From: Cryptomeria japonica
Taxonomy: Eukaryota; Streptophyta; Pinopsida; Cupressales; Cupressaceae
Reading direction: 5' to 3'
Assembly (NCBI RefSeq): GCF_030272615.1
Contig: NC_081411.1
Coordinates: 209,280,244 to 209,344,243, forward strand
DNA length: 64,000 nucleotides
In this document: piece by piece, positions 11,608 to 23,353 of the stretch
How the letters are laid out: every line of letters begins with the position of its first letter
How positions within the stretch are numbered: position 1 is the first letter of the stretch
The notes under the pieces: generated by a model
Databases searched by the model: none
Told to the model about the DNA's origin: nothing
What the model saw: the letters and a program-made list of their open reading frames with translations, nothing else
Made by a program: the position numbers and the translations under genes

Positions 11608-12980
11608 CCCTAACCACACTACCCACAGGCCTACCACCGCTGTCTTTTCTAGCCATTCCACCTTCCGGATCCAACAACCTGCCTCCAGAAATCTATCTAC
11701 CAGCACCCACACACTGTCTTCCAAAATTTCTCTCTTGAACAACAACCACCTCATAGCTCCTTCCTGGTAGAACACCACCTCACAGCTCTTCACCAACATT
11801 TTTTGGCCCCCTTTACATCAGCGATTTTTGGCCCCCTTTGTTCCAATGGTTTTTCTCTTGGTTGTGTTACTGTCTGGGACCCACCATGATGCAAGTCTTA
11901 CCATCCTACCACTTGGCACCCCGGCCACTAACGACTGTATTTCACCGCACATGGAGATAGTAGGATCACTACCATGTGGTGCGCTCACATTCAGCACGTG
12001 AGTGCCACACGACCCTTCCTTATTCGCCCACATGACTTTTTCAGTGGCTAGCTCAACACCTCATACAACACAACTTGACTGCCACATTGGTCGCATAATT
12101 AGCACTTTTACGACATGCATCACATCATGATTGTGCCATGTCACTATATGAACACCTAGTCCACAACCCATTTGGCTACCATGTCAGTGAAAAATCAATG
12201 GACAATCAGGACAACCACCTCATATTCCATATGGTATTGAACTAATAACAGTTTGACACATGTTCGTCCATACAGTTCGGGCAGCTGTGCAGGTAGGGAG
12301 ATGACGCTTGGTGACGGCCATACGGACACCAAATTTAACCTCATGTTTTGTTGATGTCATCCTTTTTCAAAAAAAATTCAGGCCCCTCTCATTGAGCTTT
12401 TTAGTTTTGTAGTTCAACTTTGGAAGGCTATATCTTGCTCATTTTTTCGTGCAATTTTTTTTTGAGATGGGGTAATTTTTCATGTAGTTTCACATGGTGG
12501 TATTATTTTCTGATTTGGGTGGACAAATTATTCAAAAAAATCAGTTTTTGGTGACTTTACCTATTTAATCCCCGCATCTTCAACTTTTGATATTCTGTTC
12601 AGGTTCATATGAACTCCTTTTCGGGTGCCGCTTTTTTGGAAGTGCATGATTTTTTAGCTACTTTCATAATCAACTATCAATTTGTAGTGATTTTGAGTGT
12701 AAATTGTACTTTCAAAACATGGTCCTTTTTGGCCAATTTGGCACTTGTATTGCATAGATCTATCCTTTTGGTCTTTTGCATTGTAGTTCTAAGCCTATTG
12801 GGGCAGTTGTCAAAAAAAAATCAAAAGCCCACCTTGCCATTATTTTCAAGTGGCCTATTGTACATGCACTATATATAAAGTGTCAAAATCATCATTCTTT
12901 TGGTGGGGGTAATTTGATTGAGTGAGTTTGGGGGTTGTCTAGTGTGCTCTTGCTCTCTTGTGTTCTTTCATTTTTCTTCT
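11608..12980 (+). other. Untranslated leader of gag-only Copia element, second part
   Basis: Resumes the leader interrupted at 3666. The part from about 12380 to 12780 aligns with the leader of the other Copia element (22725..23170). The part 11608..12340 is richer in GC and has no counterpart I recognise. No convincing frame on either strand. Confidence 0.6.
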
Positions 12981-14840
12981 ATGGGTTCTTCTAAGTTTCC
13001 TCTCTTAGCTTGACATAATTATGCTACTTGGAAAATTGATGCATGGAGTAAACTAATGAAAAAAGGGTTAACTCATTACATTGATGGAACTATTGTTGCT
13101 CTCACTGATCCTAAGGCTGATCCCAATGGTCACTTAGATTGTCTCACTAAGAATATCATGAAAATTGGTACCTTAAGAACGTATGTAACAAAAGATCTCA
13201 TCTTCCATATTGAAATATGTACTTTAATTAAGGATTCTTGGAAAAAGTATCAAGATTTGTATGCTCAAGTTGATGAGATTAGAAGATATAAAATTGATAG
13301 TGATCTCACCTTGTTAGATCCCAAGAACTTTGATACAATACATGATTATGTCACTAAGGAAAAAAAGTTGAGGGTACAACTCAAGGATTGTGGCATTGAT
13401 AAGAAGGATACTCAATTGATCTTAAATTTGATGGGCAAGCTTCCACAAGAATATGCAACATTTCTTTCTAGTTTCCAAACCCATAGAATGACAATGAGTT
13501 CAAGCTACACAATGTCTACATTTAGTGCTTTCAGTGACATGTGTATGATGGAACAAACTAAGTTGATAAGCATGATAATTCTTAAGACTTCTAAGTCTCA
13601 AGCATATGTGGAAACTAAAAGGAACAAAAGAAATCAAAGAAATGACAACTCAAACAAGAAGAAAGGGAAATCGAAGCCTAAGGACAAAGCACAACCTTCT
13701 CCAAAACAAGGAGATTCATCTTCTTCCAAGAAGGAAAATTCACCAATGAAGGAGAGACCTACTTGTGATTATTGTAAAAAGGTCATGGGGTAAAAGTACA
13801 AAGTTGTGTCACACTTTTATATAGGAAATGGTCAATGTTGATTCAACTTTTTAAATTAGATCAATACAAAGTGAAATATATGTTTTGAATTTTGAAATGA
13901 GGTAAACTAATAAAATTTATATACTTTTATCTATTTTATGTTTGTAATTTTAGTAAATTTTACCTTTTTTCTTCAATTTTTTTAATGTATATTGATAACT
14001 TGAAACTTTAGTTCATGGATATATTTTTTAATAAATTTGAAAAGTTATGTGTGCTGAAATATAACTCTTTCCAATTCCCAACACTTTTTTTCTTAACTAT
14101 TTATCCAAATTAGAAAATAGTTATATCATTTTGACATAGATTCTTTGCTCCACTACATCATTTTTATTTTTTTAAAATTTAAATAAATTTGTATTTTTCC
14201 TTGACAAGATAATCAACCTCATATTGTAGTGCCGATGACCTACTTTCAATAAAAATAAAATATTAAATATAAAAACTAATTAAAATATTAAAAGATATAT
14301 GTTTTAGAAAATTCACTTATAGATCTATAAACGGGTATTTTTACATTTCAAAAAAATATTATGTATGAGAGTAGGGGTTGTTGAAACCTCGAGTTTTTAT
14401 TATTTTTTGGTAATTAGACCTAAAGTGGTACAAAATATACATTTAGCAGACATTTCCAATTGGAAAATTTTTGGCCAATATATAATTTGGCTATAATGAA
14501 TCTATATATCCCATATGTTTGACTAAAATTAATTTTAAGTTAGAATTACTTAAATTCACTTGTCCTATTAAGTTGGCCTGAAACGTGACACAATTTTGTG
14601 CTTTTACCCGTTGGTCATGGGGAGTGTTGTTGTCATTCTAATAAGATTGATGAGCTCCTGCATACCCTCAAAAATAACAACATTGATTTTCCTAATGCCT
14701 ACAAGGAGGATTCATCACCTTCCACTTTCTCACAATCTAAGGGAAAAGGACAAGCTTTTATGCCAGCTACAAGTGGGAAGAATCACTTTTGGGAATTGTG
14801 TATTCTTATGTATAACAATTGGAGGTCTCTTTATCCTTAG
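12981..14840 (+). pseudogene. Copia-type gag, split by an inverted-repeat element
   Basis: The frame opens at ATG 12981, matching the gag start at 23354 in the other Copia element, with a TGA at 13011..13013 near the N-terminus. The gag domain spans 13056..13560 (HYIDGT, LIFHIE, NFDTIHDYVTKE, CGIDKKD, LPQEYATFLSSFQTH). A Lys-rich linker leads into a CX2C zinc knuckle (CDYCKK), where the reading is cut at 13788. The second half of the knuckle and the C-terminus resume at 14610 (GHGECCCHSNKIDELL) and end at TAG 14838..14840. Gag forms the RNA-packaging particle. No protease or other pol domain follows. Confidence 0.85.
13788..14609. mobile_element. 822-bp terminal-inverted-repeat element (Mutator-type MITE candidate)
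   Basis: The ends are 25-base inverted repeats, GGGTAAAAG...TTGTGTCAC at 13788..13812 and its complement at 14585..14609, identical at 23 of 25 positions. The interior is AT-rich and non-coding. The gag sequence GTTGGTCATG stands to the right and the same text, short of two bases, stands to the left, so a 9-10-bp target duplication is likely. That size fits Mutator-like elements best, but the imperfect duplication leaves the superfamily open. It sits exactly in the gag zinc-knuckle codons. Confidence 0.75.
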
Positions 14841-15462
14841 AGGAGACATGTGAGTATTTGGATCATGTTCTACATTAATCTCCACTAGATCTTGGATTTT
14901 CTTTTTCAGTAGTGTGGATTAGTACACCACCTTTAGAGGGGGTCACTTTCAGCATTAACATGGAGACACTTGAGTAGTTTTCAGAGACTTCATTCAGCAT
15001 GATCTTTTTTCCTACCACTTCCCTTAATTATTGGGGAGACTTCATGGACACACCTTTGTTTTTGTTTCTTCCTAGGGGGAGGAACATTGTTTGATGTTCA
15101 TGGAGTAGTTTCTTCATTCAGTTTCAAGCTTCTTCCATTGGTACAAATTCTACATTGCGGGGGGGTTACCTAGTCTCTCTTTTCTCTATTATTCTCTCAT
15201 ATGGTGGGGGTGGGGCATTTTCCTCACATAGGGTTTGGTCCTTCACATGCTTCTTTGAGAGTTCTTTTGTAGAGTTTTCATCTCTCCATTTGGGGGAGGG
15301 CTTTTTCCTATTGAGTTTTTCTCTCTTTCCCTGATTTATGGAAGATTGCATTTGTTTTTGTAAATGGGTACCTAACATGGCCTTGTAGATGGGACCCATC
15401 TTGCATTGCTTAGTTGCATTTTATATTTAAGTATATTCCCCTAAGTTGTACTTAAGGGGGGG
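14841..15462 (+). other. Non-coding post-gag segment and polypurine tract
   Basis: Between the gag stop and the 3' LTR there is about 610 bases of T/G-rich sequence with several G runs and no pol motif in any frame. It ends in TTAAGGGGGGG (15453..15462), a polypurine tract against the LTR start. Confidence 0.7.
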
Positions 15463-15957
15463 TGTTGGTGTAATTATTTATTCATGTTGGATATAATTGT
15501 ACTTTACTTAAGTTTACTTAGATACATGCATAACATTGTAGTTTGCATATGAGAGACTTAGGGAGATGTGCATACATAGGGAGCGTGTATGTAGGATAAT
15601 TTTCACTCTTTATGGTTTTATCTTATTATTACTTTATCATATCCACTTATTGTGGGATGATAATTCCACCTTCGGTGGGTGATCCACCTCATGTGGAATA
15701 TTTTGGTATTTCTCCTACCCACTCCTACCTACCCTTTCATCTTATTGAGCCATATGTCATCATCATGTGCTCTCTTCTCTCTTAGCCTTGCCTTTATAAG
15801 AAGGCTCATCATTCATTGTATGTAATTAATGATGATCCAGTTGATCTCTTTTGCATCTTGATAGGAATATAGTTTATTCTAGTCATATTTTATCTCTCTT
15901 GCAATTGTGTTATCTTTTGGTCTCTTTGATCTTGGTTGCTTCAAGAATAATCTCTTA
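15463..15957 (+). repeat. 3' LTR of gag-only Copia element
   Basis: Starts TGTTGGTGTAATTATT and ends TCTCTTA, with TA in place of the usual CA. It is followed by GTTGG (15958..15962), matching the left duplication. It is 47 bases longer than the 5' LTR, mainly because of a C/T-rich segment near 15702..15743. Confidence 0.85.
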
Positions 15958-16151
15958 GTTGGCTCAAATTTCCTCGAGGCCCTCATGTTTGCAGTGTGAT
16001 AATCCCCAAGTTTGAGGATAAGGAACATTTATTCTTAGAGTTTTCCATTCCGAGTAAACAATCAACAATAGTAGCCCTATTTTTCCCATTCTCATTCCTC
16101 CATTTTAAGGCATGTTGGGAGTCCTTTACCTTCTACCTTTCAATAGTTAAC

Positions 16152-16861
16152 TCACCCGAATTGATTTTTCAAGCTTTGGAGATTTATTTTTTCAGCCACA
16201 TAAAGATCCAAATCTTCCTCCTTCCACCATGAAGCTTGTTTTTGAATATTTCTTTTAATGCATTGGGAAATGATATGACCTATTTGAAAGCACCATCTGC
16301 ATCTAAACAAAATACCTTTATAATCCACAAGTTGCACCCAACAACCACTTATATATTTCATATAGAATTATGAAGTGACATCCATCTTTGTATCCATCTC
16401 CACAAGAATACAAGCATAGGTGGTATGAAGAAAACAAAGGCAATCCTCATCTACTCTTAGAAATTTACATAAAGTGTGTTCAATAAATTCAAGACAAGTT
16501 TTAGTCCAAAAAAGAAATGGTAGGTTGGGGAATGTTACCCATATTGGTATCTTCTCAAAGGATTTAGAAGCCAGATTGAAACCTGGATGCCATGGTTTCA
16601 GCAGCAATAGATATTTATCTTCCCAACTGCATTGGTGCTCACACAATACCTTCTTCCTATCATGTACTCTATCAAAGAGTGCCACAAAGAATTCGTGAGC
16701 CCTAGGGAATATCTGGACATCCCTATCCAAAATGGGCCTCCATAACTCTGAAATCCATTTGTGTAACTATCTCAAGATTGGCCAAATACTCTTAAAACTC
16801 CCAATCAATCCCCTTACTAAGAAAAACTTATAAGCTTCTGCTACTTTACACCCAATATGTC
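16152..16861 (-). pseudogene. L1-type LINE ORF1 remnant (DUF4283-like plus zinc knuckle)
   Basis: On the minus strand 16730..16368 resembles the DUF4283 domain of plant LINE ORF1 and related retroelement proteins (LKPWHPGF, IPIWVTFPNLP, and FLRVDEDC before CILVEMD). The next frame, 16361..16152, has YKGILFRCRWCFQIGHIISQC, a CX2CX4HX4C knuckle. A stop or frame change lies between the two at about 16362..16370. Further decayed coding may extend to about 17140. The ORF1 product is thought to be an RNA-binding chaperone. There is no ORF2 downstream because the LTR element boundary is at 15962. Confidence 0.65.
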
Positions 16862-18349
16862 CATCCAAACAAATAGTTGGCTTATTTTCAGAAGGCAAAA
16901 ATACTCATCTTCCATCTTTTTGCTCCAAAAAGATCATATTTCATTGCTCCTTCAGACCCATAAGTTCTCTCCCATTACCATCATTTTGTTCAATCCCAAG
17001 GGATTTTATATCATTCTTCTCTCAAATAAATTTGTCCCTTCTATTTGGATCTCTGCACACAGAAGGCATACCAACACCCCATTTTTCAGTTTGGATTTTA
17101 TTTGATGTACCCTATTCCAAAGGACTCCTAGCTCCGCCATTAAACATCTTACCCTATTTCAAGTGCTAAATGCTATCACAAATAGAAGCATCTCTAGCCC
17201 CAAATCTAGTTGAGCTAGCAATCCAACATGTGGATAATCCTTCCCAACACTATTAGAAAATGGAATCAACCCATAAACAAACTTCTAAGTCTAAGATGCT
17301 TCTGATATTCCATTATTCAAAGAAACACTATATCTATGCTTCATCCACAAATCCAAATTTTGAGATTTCTCTCTTCTACAGGAAACACCAGATTGACAAC
17401 CAAAGTCATTAGATAAAAATAGATGGTGAATAAAAGAGTCCTTACCCGCATTTTTCGTTGCCACAACTTAGATATAGTGTTGCATACATTGAACTCCCCT
17501 GCCTCTTGTAGCGGGACAAATGATGTCTTTGCCTTCCTGTTTAGAGCTTGACACAAAATTTTCATCTACCCTAAGTGCAGCCTATTCTACAATACACCAA
17601 AGTGTGGAAAGTTTGATGAAACCCTTCAACTTGAGGGGCTTCAAGAAAATGGTGGCATTGTTGACCATTATACTATTCAAATCACCCTAACCTAACTAAC
17701 ATAATGGGGAAACATTAGTTTTAATAAAATAAATAAATTAGTAATTTTTAGTGCCAAGGCCTCACACCTCTCTATATACCCTTAGTTTTATTTTAGAATT
17801 ATTTTAATACATGAAAGGAGTCATCAATTTTATTTTTGCTATCAAATTTTTGAATATTGAGGTTGAGGCAAATTTTAATTGTTCTAGAACATGCTAGTTA
17901 ATAGATATGTTATTTATTTTAGGATTTGTGAGAAAATAATTAAATAGAGTAGATGACAACAATCAGTCTAACCTTTTGAAGGTAAAAAAAAGTAGAGGAC
18001 TAGGACGATCAGCCCCCCTTGGTCTTAACAATTTATCATGAACTTAGAAAACTAGATTTTTTGCATCACCTTGATTTGGAAAGCATCAAGTTTCTCTACT
18101 CCCAATATTCAAAGGACTTGTATGGTCTGACACGTTGGTCCCACCAATTTTTCCTAAAATTTTTGTTACATTTTTTGATCTATTTCTCATTCTTAGATCT
18201 AATTTTACAACTTTGCAAGATATCTAAAATATTTTGCTATTGTTATTTTATGGAAATTTCTCATTATTTTTCCTAGATGTAACATTAAAATTTAACCCTA
18301 ATTCAAATTGTAATTCAACTCAAACACGGAGGATTAATTTGATATGTAT
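16862..18349. other. Decayed, mostly unassigned sequence between LINE pieces
   Basis: Short minus-strand frames (17565..17341 and around 17140..16870) look like broken coding sequence, with TAG codons between protein-like stretches. I cannot name a domain. It is probably further LINE debris. Confidence 0.35.
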
Positions 18350-20242
18350 TCAGTCCTTTTTGGATTATTCCAATCAAATTCAATTCCCACCTTAAAGTAA
18401 GTTTTGTACCAAGTGAAGTTATTCACCTTATCATTCCAAGTGGTGCAGCCCTAATTTCACCACCTCACATTTAGATTGTGGCAATCTACTTAAAAGCTGA
18501 TATTTTTCCTCATAGATACACTAATTAAGCTTAGCACCAAGGGCTTATTCACATTGTACAAGTATTTAAATAAGGCTCCCTGTACATTTGGGATAGAAAA
18601 AACCCACCCACTTCATAAGGTTATAATTAAAGGCATGTTTTGAACCTCGACACAAAAACATCATCTAAGTGTCCTCCAACCTCTTGATAATGTTACTAGG
18701 AATCTAGAAATATGACATGATACAAAGCACCATTGAGGAAAGAGTGGCTTTGATGAGAGTGATTCTTCCTACAAGAGGAAGCCATTAATCATTTCAAGAA
18801 GCTAATTTTAATTGAATATTGTCCACAACCTTTCTCCATTCAACTTATCAAGTTCTCATGTCAACCAAGTGCACACCCAAATAAGAGATAGGAAGAACAT
18901 CAGTCTCAAACCACAAAATTCTTTGTATATTTGGGGCTTCACCACCTTCATTCAAAAAGAATATCTAGGATTTCCTTATATTAATCTTCTATTGAACAAC
19001 CAACTCATAGCTCTAGAGCATATTCTTAATTCCTTTGGCTTATTTAGTTGTATCCTCACCAAAAAGTAGGTTATCATTAATGAATTATAAATGAGTCACA
19101 TCTTAAAGTGGCCAACATCTACCTCCTTCTTCACAGGACAATTGAGAACCTCAATAATTGACAAAAAAATTTGAGATAGATGGCCCCACTGTTGCAACTA
19201 TTTCCACACCATTGATCAAAATTTTATAAAAAATAGTTGAGATATCTAGTTGAATAACTAGTTGTACCACTTATGCTAGAACATAAATCCCAACATGGCC
19301 TTAATAAGGAAGTCCCAGGAAATGTGATCATAGGTCTTATTCATATATAACTTTAACATCATTGCCTCCTTAAGCTTGTTTGAATGGATACTCTCATGAG
19401 CAATCACAATGCCACCCACTATCTATCTTCCTTTCACAAATCCACTTTTTCTCTTTTGAAATGATGAATACGAGACACTTCTTTAACCTAGAGGCCAAAG
19501 TTTTTTAACAATATTATATATACAATTACACATAGAAATTAGTTTGAATGAATTGAAGTAGTTAGGGCTATTCATTTTTTGAACAATATAAAGAAAGGTG
19601 TATTTCCAATTTTTTATTATAAATTTCCTCAATTTGCATTCCTTCACACCTTCTAAAACACCTTCCCCAACTATACTCTATAATCTTTGAAAGAACCCAA
19701 TCTAGAAACCATTTGGGTTAGCAACCTTCATTAGACCAAGACATAAGGTTTCCCTTTTTATTTCATCCATTGAGAAAGGATCCATCAAATTGTTGTTCAT
19801 AGATTAATTCACAAGAGAAAGGCTGTCAGATTTACCATTCACTCCTAATAGCTCCTTGAAAAGTTAAATCCTTCCTTTTTAATAGCCCTAATATCTTCCA
19901 CTGAAATTCCATTAGGTAATTGAACTCGGATGATTTTATTGAATTTTCTCCTTATATTCATGGCTAAATGGATGAATTTTGTATTTTGATCACCAAATTT
20001 TAATAAATTAACTCTGAACTTTTGAAGAAAAAAAATATTTTCTATCCTAAGAATCCTTATTAAATCACCCATATTAACCTTCTCCTTAACCTTAAATAAT
20101 GGGAAAATAAAGAATTTGCAACCCCTTTCTCAATTAAAGTAATCTCCTCTTCCACCCATCTTTTGTTGTCAAAGAGAGCGAACAAAAGTAAAGACAACAA
20201 CTCCAAGGGCATGTCCACGCAAAATAGAGTTGACTGCCACAA
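18350..20242 (-). pseudogene. L1-type LINE ORF2 remnant (reverse transcriptase region)
   Basis: On the minus strand 20072..19845 reads like the segment just before plant L1 RT (NLLKFGDQNTKFIHLAMN, then IQLPNG-like text). Many short blocks follow that fit RT when stops are ignored: MDPFSMDEIK, KPxGF-like text, AHESIHS, SWDFLIKAML, then thumb-like LGV/WL text down to about 18350. It is heavily broken by stops and frame changes, far more than the LINE at 52-64 kb, so it is older. On this strand it lies upstream of the ORF1 piece, the reverse of L1 order, so the two probably come from separate insertions. Confidence 0.55.
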
Positions 20243-22246
20243 TTAATATTTATTCTATATTTGTGTATAAGTTTTTATTGGTTTGATTTTATTTCATATT
20301 TCATTCAACAATATTTCTTATTTTTGGGTGATATTTATGTTTGCTGCTTCTAGCATATGATATAGTAATGCAAAATATGTTAGAACTTCATACTCATGAG
20401 TTAACAAGTTATATGAGGAATTAGATGGATTATGGAATTATTGTAATTGGGTAAAGGAGAGTATAGTTGAATAATTGTAATCCATTTCTCCTGGATCTAT
20501 TTGATATTTCTATGTGGATATATGGAACTATGATTTGTAATCTCATACAACAATTTGGTCACTAGTAATCCTCATCCCATTGTATGAGTTGATGATGTAT
20601 TTTTTAATGTTATGGGGTATATGAATAATGAGAAATGCTTATGAAAGATAAAAACAACTGATTCATGAATATTTAAATATGTTGATGAGATGTCAAAATT
20701 TGATATATGAGTATCAATTGACTAATATTATTTTTTTCTAATGTATTTGATGTGATACAAAAATATATATACATTCAATTGAATTAATATTAGAAAAAGA
20801 CATGAGTATAATATTAAATAAAGATATGTGTGTTAAATAATGCATAATTTATGCATTTAAAATAATATGGTTTCCTAATTTTCTGGTTTCTTCATTCTAT
20901 GATATGGTGAAACATATGTATCCTTGTTTGTTTTATGATTATTTTCACAAAAACTAGGTCCATCATCTTCCCTCGACCCTTAGAATTCTCAGAGGAAGTT
21001 GATAGTAGGTGGAATATGTAAGGCCAATTCGACATTATCTATAACACATCTACATATGTTTAGGTGTGTGATGATAATATATCTTGTGAGCATACAGTAT
21101 ATAATTTCCATGATATATTTTTTTATTCACATATAATTTATTCTTCTTGTATCATGGTTGTGCATTCCTAGAGTACCCTAATGGTGTAAGTTAGTGATTC
21201 AATTTTGGTACATAATTGTACTCCATGTTAATACCCAATTCTTGTGACCATTGATGTCTTATATACTTAGCAATAAATGATTAGTGAAATTCATTTCCCT
21301 TCTCATTATAAAGCTAATAAACTCTAATTATTGAAGTTTGTTATATGATGTACTTTCCTTTCATGAGAACATATAATGTAATTACTATTATTTAAGGTAT
21401 CTAATTATTATAAAATAAACATTTAATAAACTATTAACATGATTATAACATAACGATTATTACTTTTGCTACTAGAAATTTATGTTTGGTATGAACAAAG
21501 AATGAATCATCCTTAAGATTTCATACATTTTATAACAATTGACATGTGCTTCTAAAAGTAGTTTTTATTTTAGTTTCTCTATTATGATTAATGTTTAAAA
21601 TAATGTATTGAATACAAATAGGCTCATGTTGGTTCTTCTAGGTTTACTATGTTAAACTAATGGTTATGACTAAGTACTGAAAATAATTCCAACAAGTGTT
21701 TCTTCTTGTCTTTCATACAATAATAATGTCTTATTTATTTTTTAAATAACCTTGATATATCTTGAGAGCAATGACTAAAGAATTATCATTTACTCAATAG
21801 TATGATGTTTTCTTCAAGGATTGGAGGTCTTTAGGAACAATATAAGAAGATCTAGTAAAGAAAAAGGTCCTAAACAAGAGAGAAATAAGATAAAGATGTG
21901 CTAGATGAAGAAGGTAACCTCACCTTTAACTTTATAATAATTTTGAATTTCATGGATGAGTTATATAGACTTCAATTCTCAACTCTATAAATGGAGCATA
22001 AGAAGGTAAAAAGTTTTTTGTTTTATTTGTATCCAATATTGCTAAAGACTAGTTCATTCAATTGATTTTAGAGGATATTAGTTTTATAAAATATATTATT
22101 TATAATAATGAATGAGTAATGTAAATTTAGTTAGGACTCTAAGGACTAATTAGCATTTGGATTTTATTTGGCCTCTAACACTTTCACAAATGGAAAATGC
22201 AATTTGTGATTAACAACTCAAATTTACCACTACAAATATGTGAGAT
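20243..22246. other. AT-rich intergenic stretch without recognised genes
   Basis: No frame longer than noise and no LTR ends before 22247. I see nothing specific here. Confidence 0.6.
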
Positions 22247-22380
22247 TATTGGTGTTGGAAATAAGCCATACTAGAACCGAGGATGGATGGGTCCAAGAGG
22301 GACCAACAACTCAGTGGTAGAGAATTCCAGCAATGTATGCCAGGTCCTAGGTTTGAGTCCTAGTTGGTCCATGTCTCACA
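22247..22380 (+). repeat. 134-bp LTR with embedded tRNA-like body (type C)
   Basis: The start reads TATTGGTGTTGGAAATAAGCC (TG changed to TA) and the end ATGTCTCACA, directly before the primer site. The inverted copy at 26768..26901 is also exactly 134 bp, so both ends are well defined. Its outer ends (TGTTGGTG... and ...TCTCACA) match those of the 450-bp LTRs in this window, while the middle differs and contains the tRNA-like unit. Confidence 0.75.
22300..22371 (+). other. tRNA-like cloverleaf inside the LTR
   Basis: 71 bases plus a discriminator A. The acceptor strands GGACCAA (22300..22306) and TTGGTCC (22364..22370) pair at all seven positions. The D-arm is CTC-AGTGGTA-GAG and the T-arm is CTAGG-TTTGAGT-CCTAG with five pairs. 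The anticodon arm pairs poorly and no anticodon can be read. Box B reads GGTTTGAGTCC, one base from consensus. This is a tRNA-derived sequence, not a working tRNA gene. It could act as an internal Pol III promoter in the LTR, which is inference. Confidence 0.7.
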
Positions 22381-22393
22381 TGGTATCAGAGCC
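22381..22393 (+). other. Primer-binding site
   Basis: TGGTATCAGAGCC directly follows the LTR, the exact plant Met-tRNA primer site. Confidence 0.85.
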
Positions 22394-23353
22394 ATTGGGG
22401 CTTCATTGATTGGTTTTGGGAGACATCTTGGAAGGCTTCAATTTTTGGATCTTAGGTATTGCACATTTTGGAGGCATCCTAGAAAGTTTTTGGCCTTACC
22501 ACTGTGTCTAGAAGTCCAGTTCCATAAAAATCAAGTATAAACTCAAACTATTTTGGCGAAAGTTGGATTTTGGGTGTGGAGAAAAATTTTGCCCAATTTG
22601 GGTGGTACGGTACGGAGTTTTTGAAATTTAAAAAAAATATATATTTTGATGGTCATATGGCTGTCAAATTTAACATAGTGCTTTGTTAATGTCAGCCTAC
22701 ATCAGCATCTTTTTGAAAATTTTAGACCCCTCTCTGTTGAGCAGTTTGGTTTTTTGGGTCAACTTTGGAGGCTCAGAAGTTGCTCAATTTTGCTCCTTTT
22801 TGGGTGATTTTTTTTTTGATTTGGGATAATTTTTTGTGCTCTCCACAATGGTGTGTTTATTTTATGATTTTGGTGCACAAGTTTTTCATAACTTTTGGAT
22901 TCTCTCAGCTCTACCTGTCCAATTCTTGATTTTGCAACTTCAAAGGCTTCGTTTGGGCTCATACAACCTCCTTTTTAGCTATCATTTTTTTTGAAAGTGC
23001 ATAAGTTTTTTTCTACTTTCATAATCTATGATCAATTTGAAAATATTTTTAGTGGATATTGTACTATCAGATATTGGTCTTTTTTGGCCTACTTGGTAAT
23101 TGTAATTTGCTTGGATCTTAGTTTAGATCTCTTGCATTATCAGTTTGAGCCTCCTTTGGCCTCAAGGCAGTTATAAAGTTGAAATTAGAAGTCCACTATG
23201 CCATTTTTTGCAAGTGGCCCATTGGACACACACTAAGTATAAAGTGCCAAATCATCATTTTGAGGGGGGGGGGTTTCTTTGATTGAGTGAATTTGGGGGG
23301 GGTGTCTTGTGTGATTGTGCCTCTCTTTCCTTGTGCTCTTTCATTTTTTTTCT
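22394..23353 (+). other. Leader of the tRNA-LTR Copia element
   Basis: Non-coding. 22381..22694 recurs inverted at 26455..26767. From about 22725 it aligns with the gag-only element's leader (12380 onward). It contains G and T runs near 23268..23300, just before gag. Confidence 0.7.

Larger units (their letters stand above)
2665..15957 (+). mobile_element. Gag-only Copia-type LTR retrotransposon, host of two nested insertions
   Basis: Two related LTRs (2665..3112 and 15463..15957) in direct orientation are flanked by GTTGG at 2660..2664 and 15958..15962. A primer-binding site follows the left LTR and a G-rich polypurine tract precedes the right LTR. Without the 7.9-kb gypsy element and the 0.8-kb inverted-repeat element the host is about 4.5 kb: leader, one gag frame, then about 0.6 kb with no protease, integrase or reverse transcriptase. 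The gag and leader resemble those of the Copia element at 22247, which does have pol. It is therefore either a non-autonomous gag-only family (the TR-GAG type) or a deletion derivative. The 5' LTR lacks about 45 bases present in the 3' LTR near 15702..15743. Confidence 0.85.

Noticed and set aside
3661-11612. Target-site duplication for the gypsy element
   Set aside because: The flanks CCTTG and CCCTA do not match well enough to claim.
22300-22371. Functional tRNA gene
   Set aside because: The anticodon arm pairs poorly and no anticodon can be assigned; the unit lies inside an LTR present in several copies.
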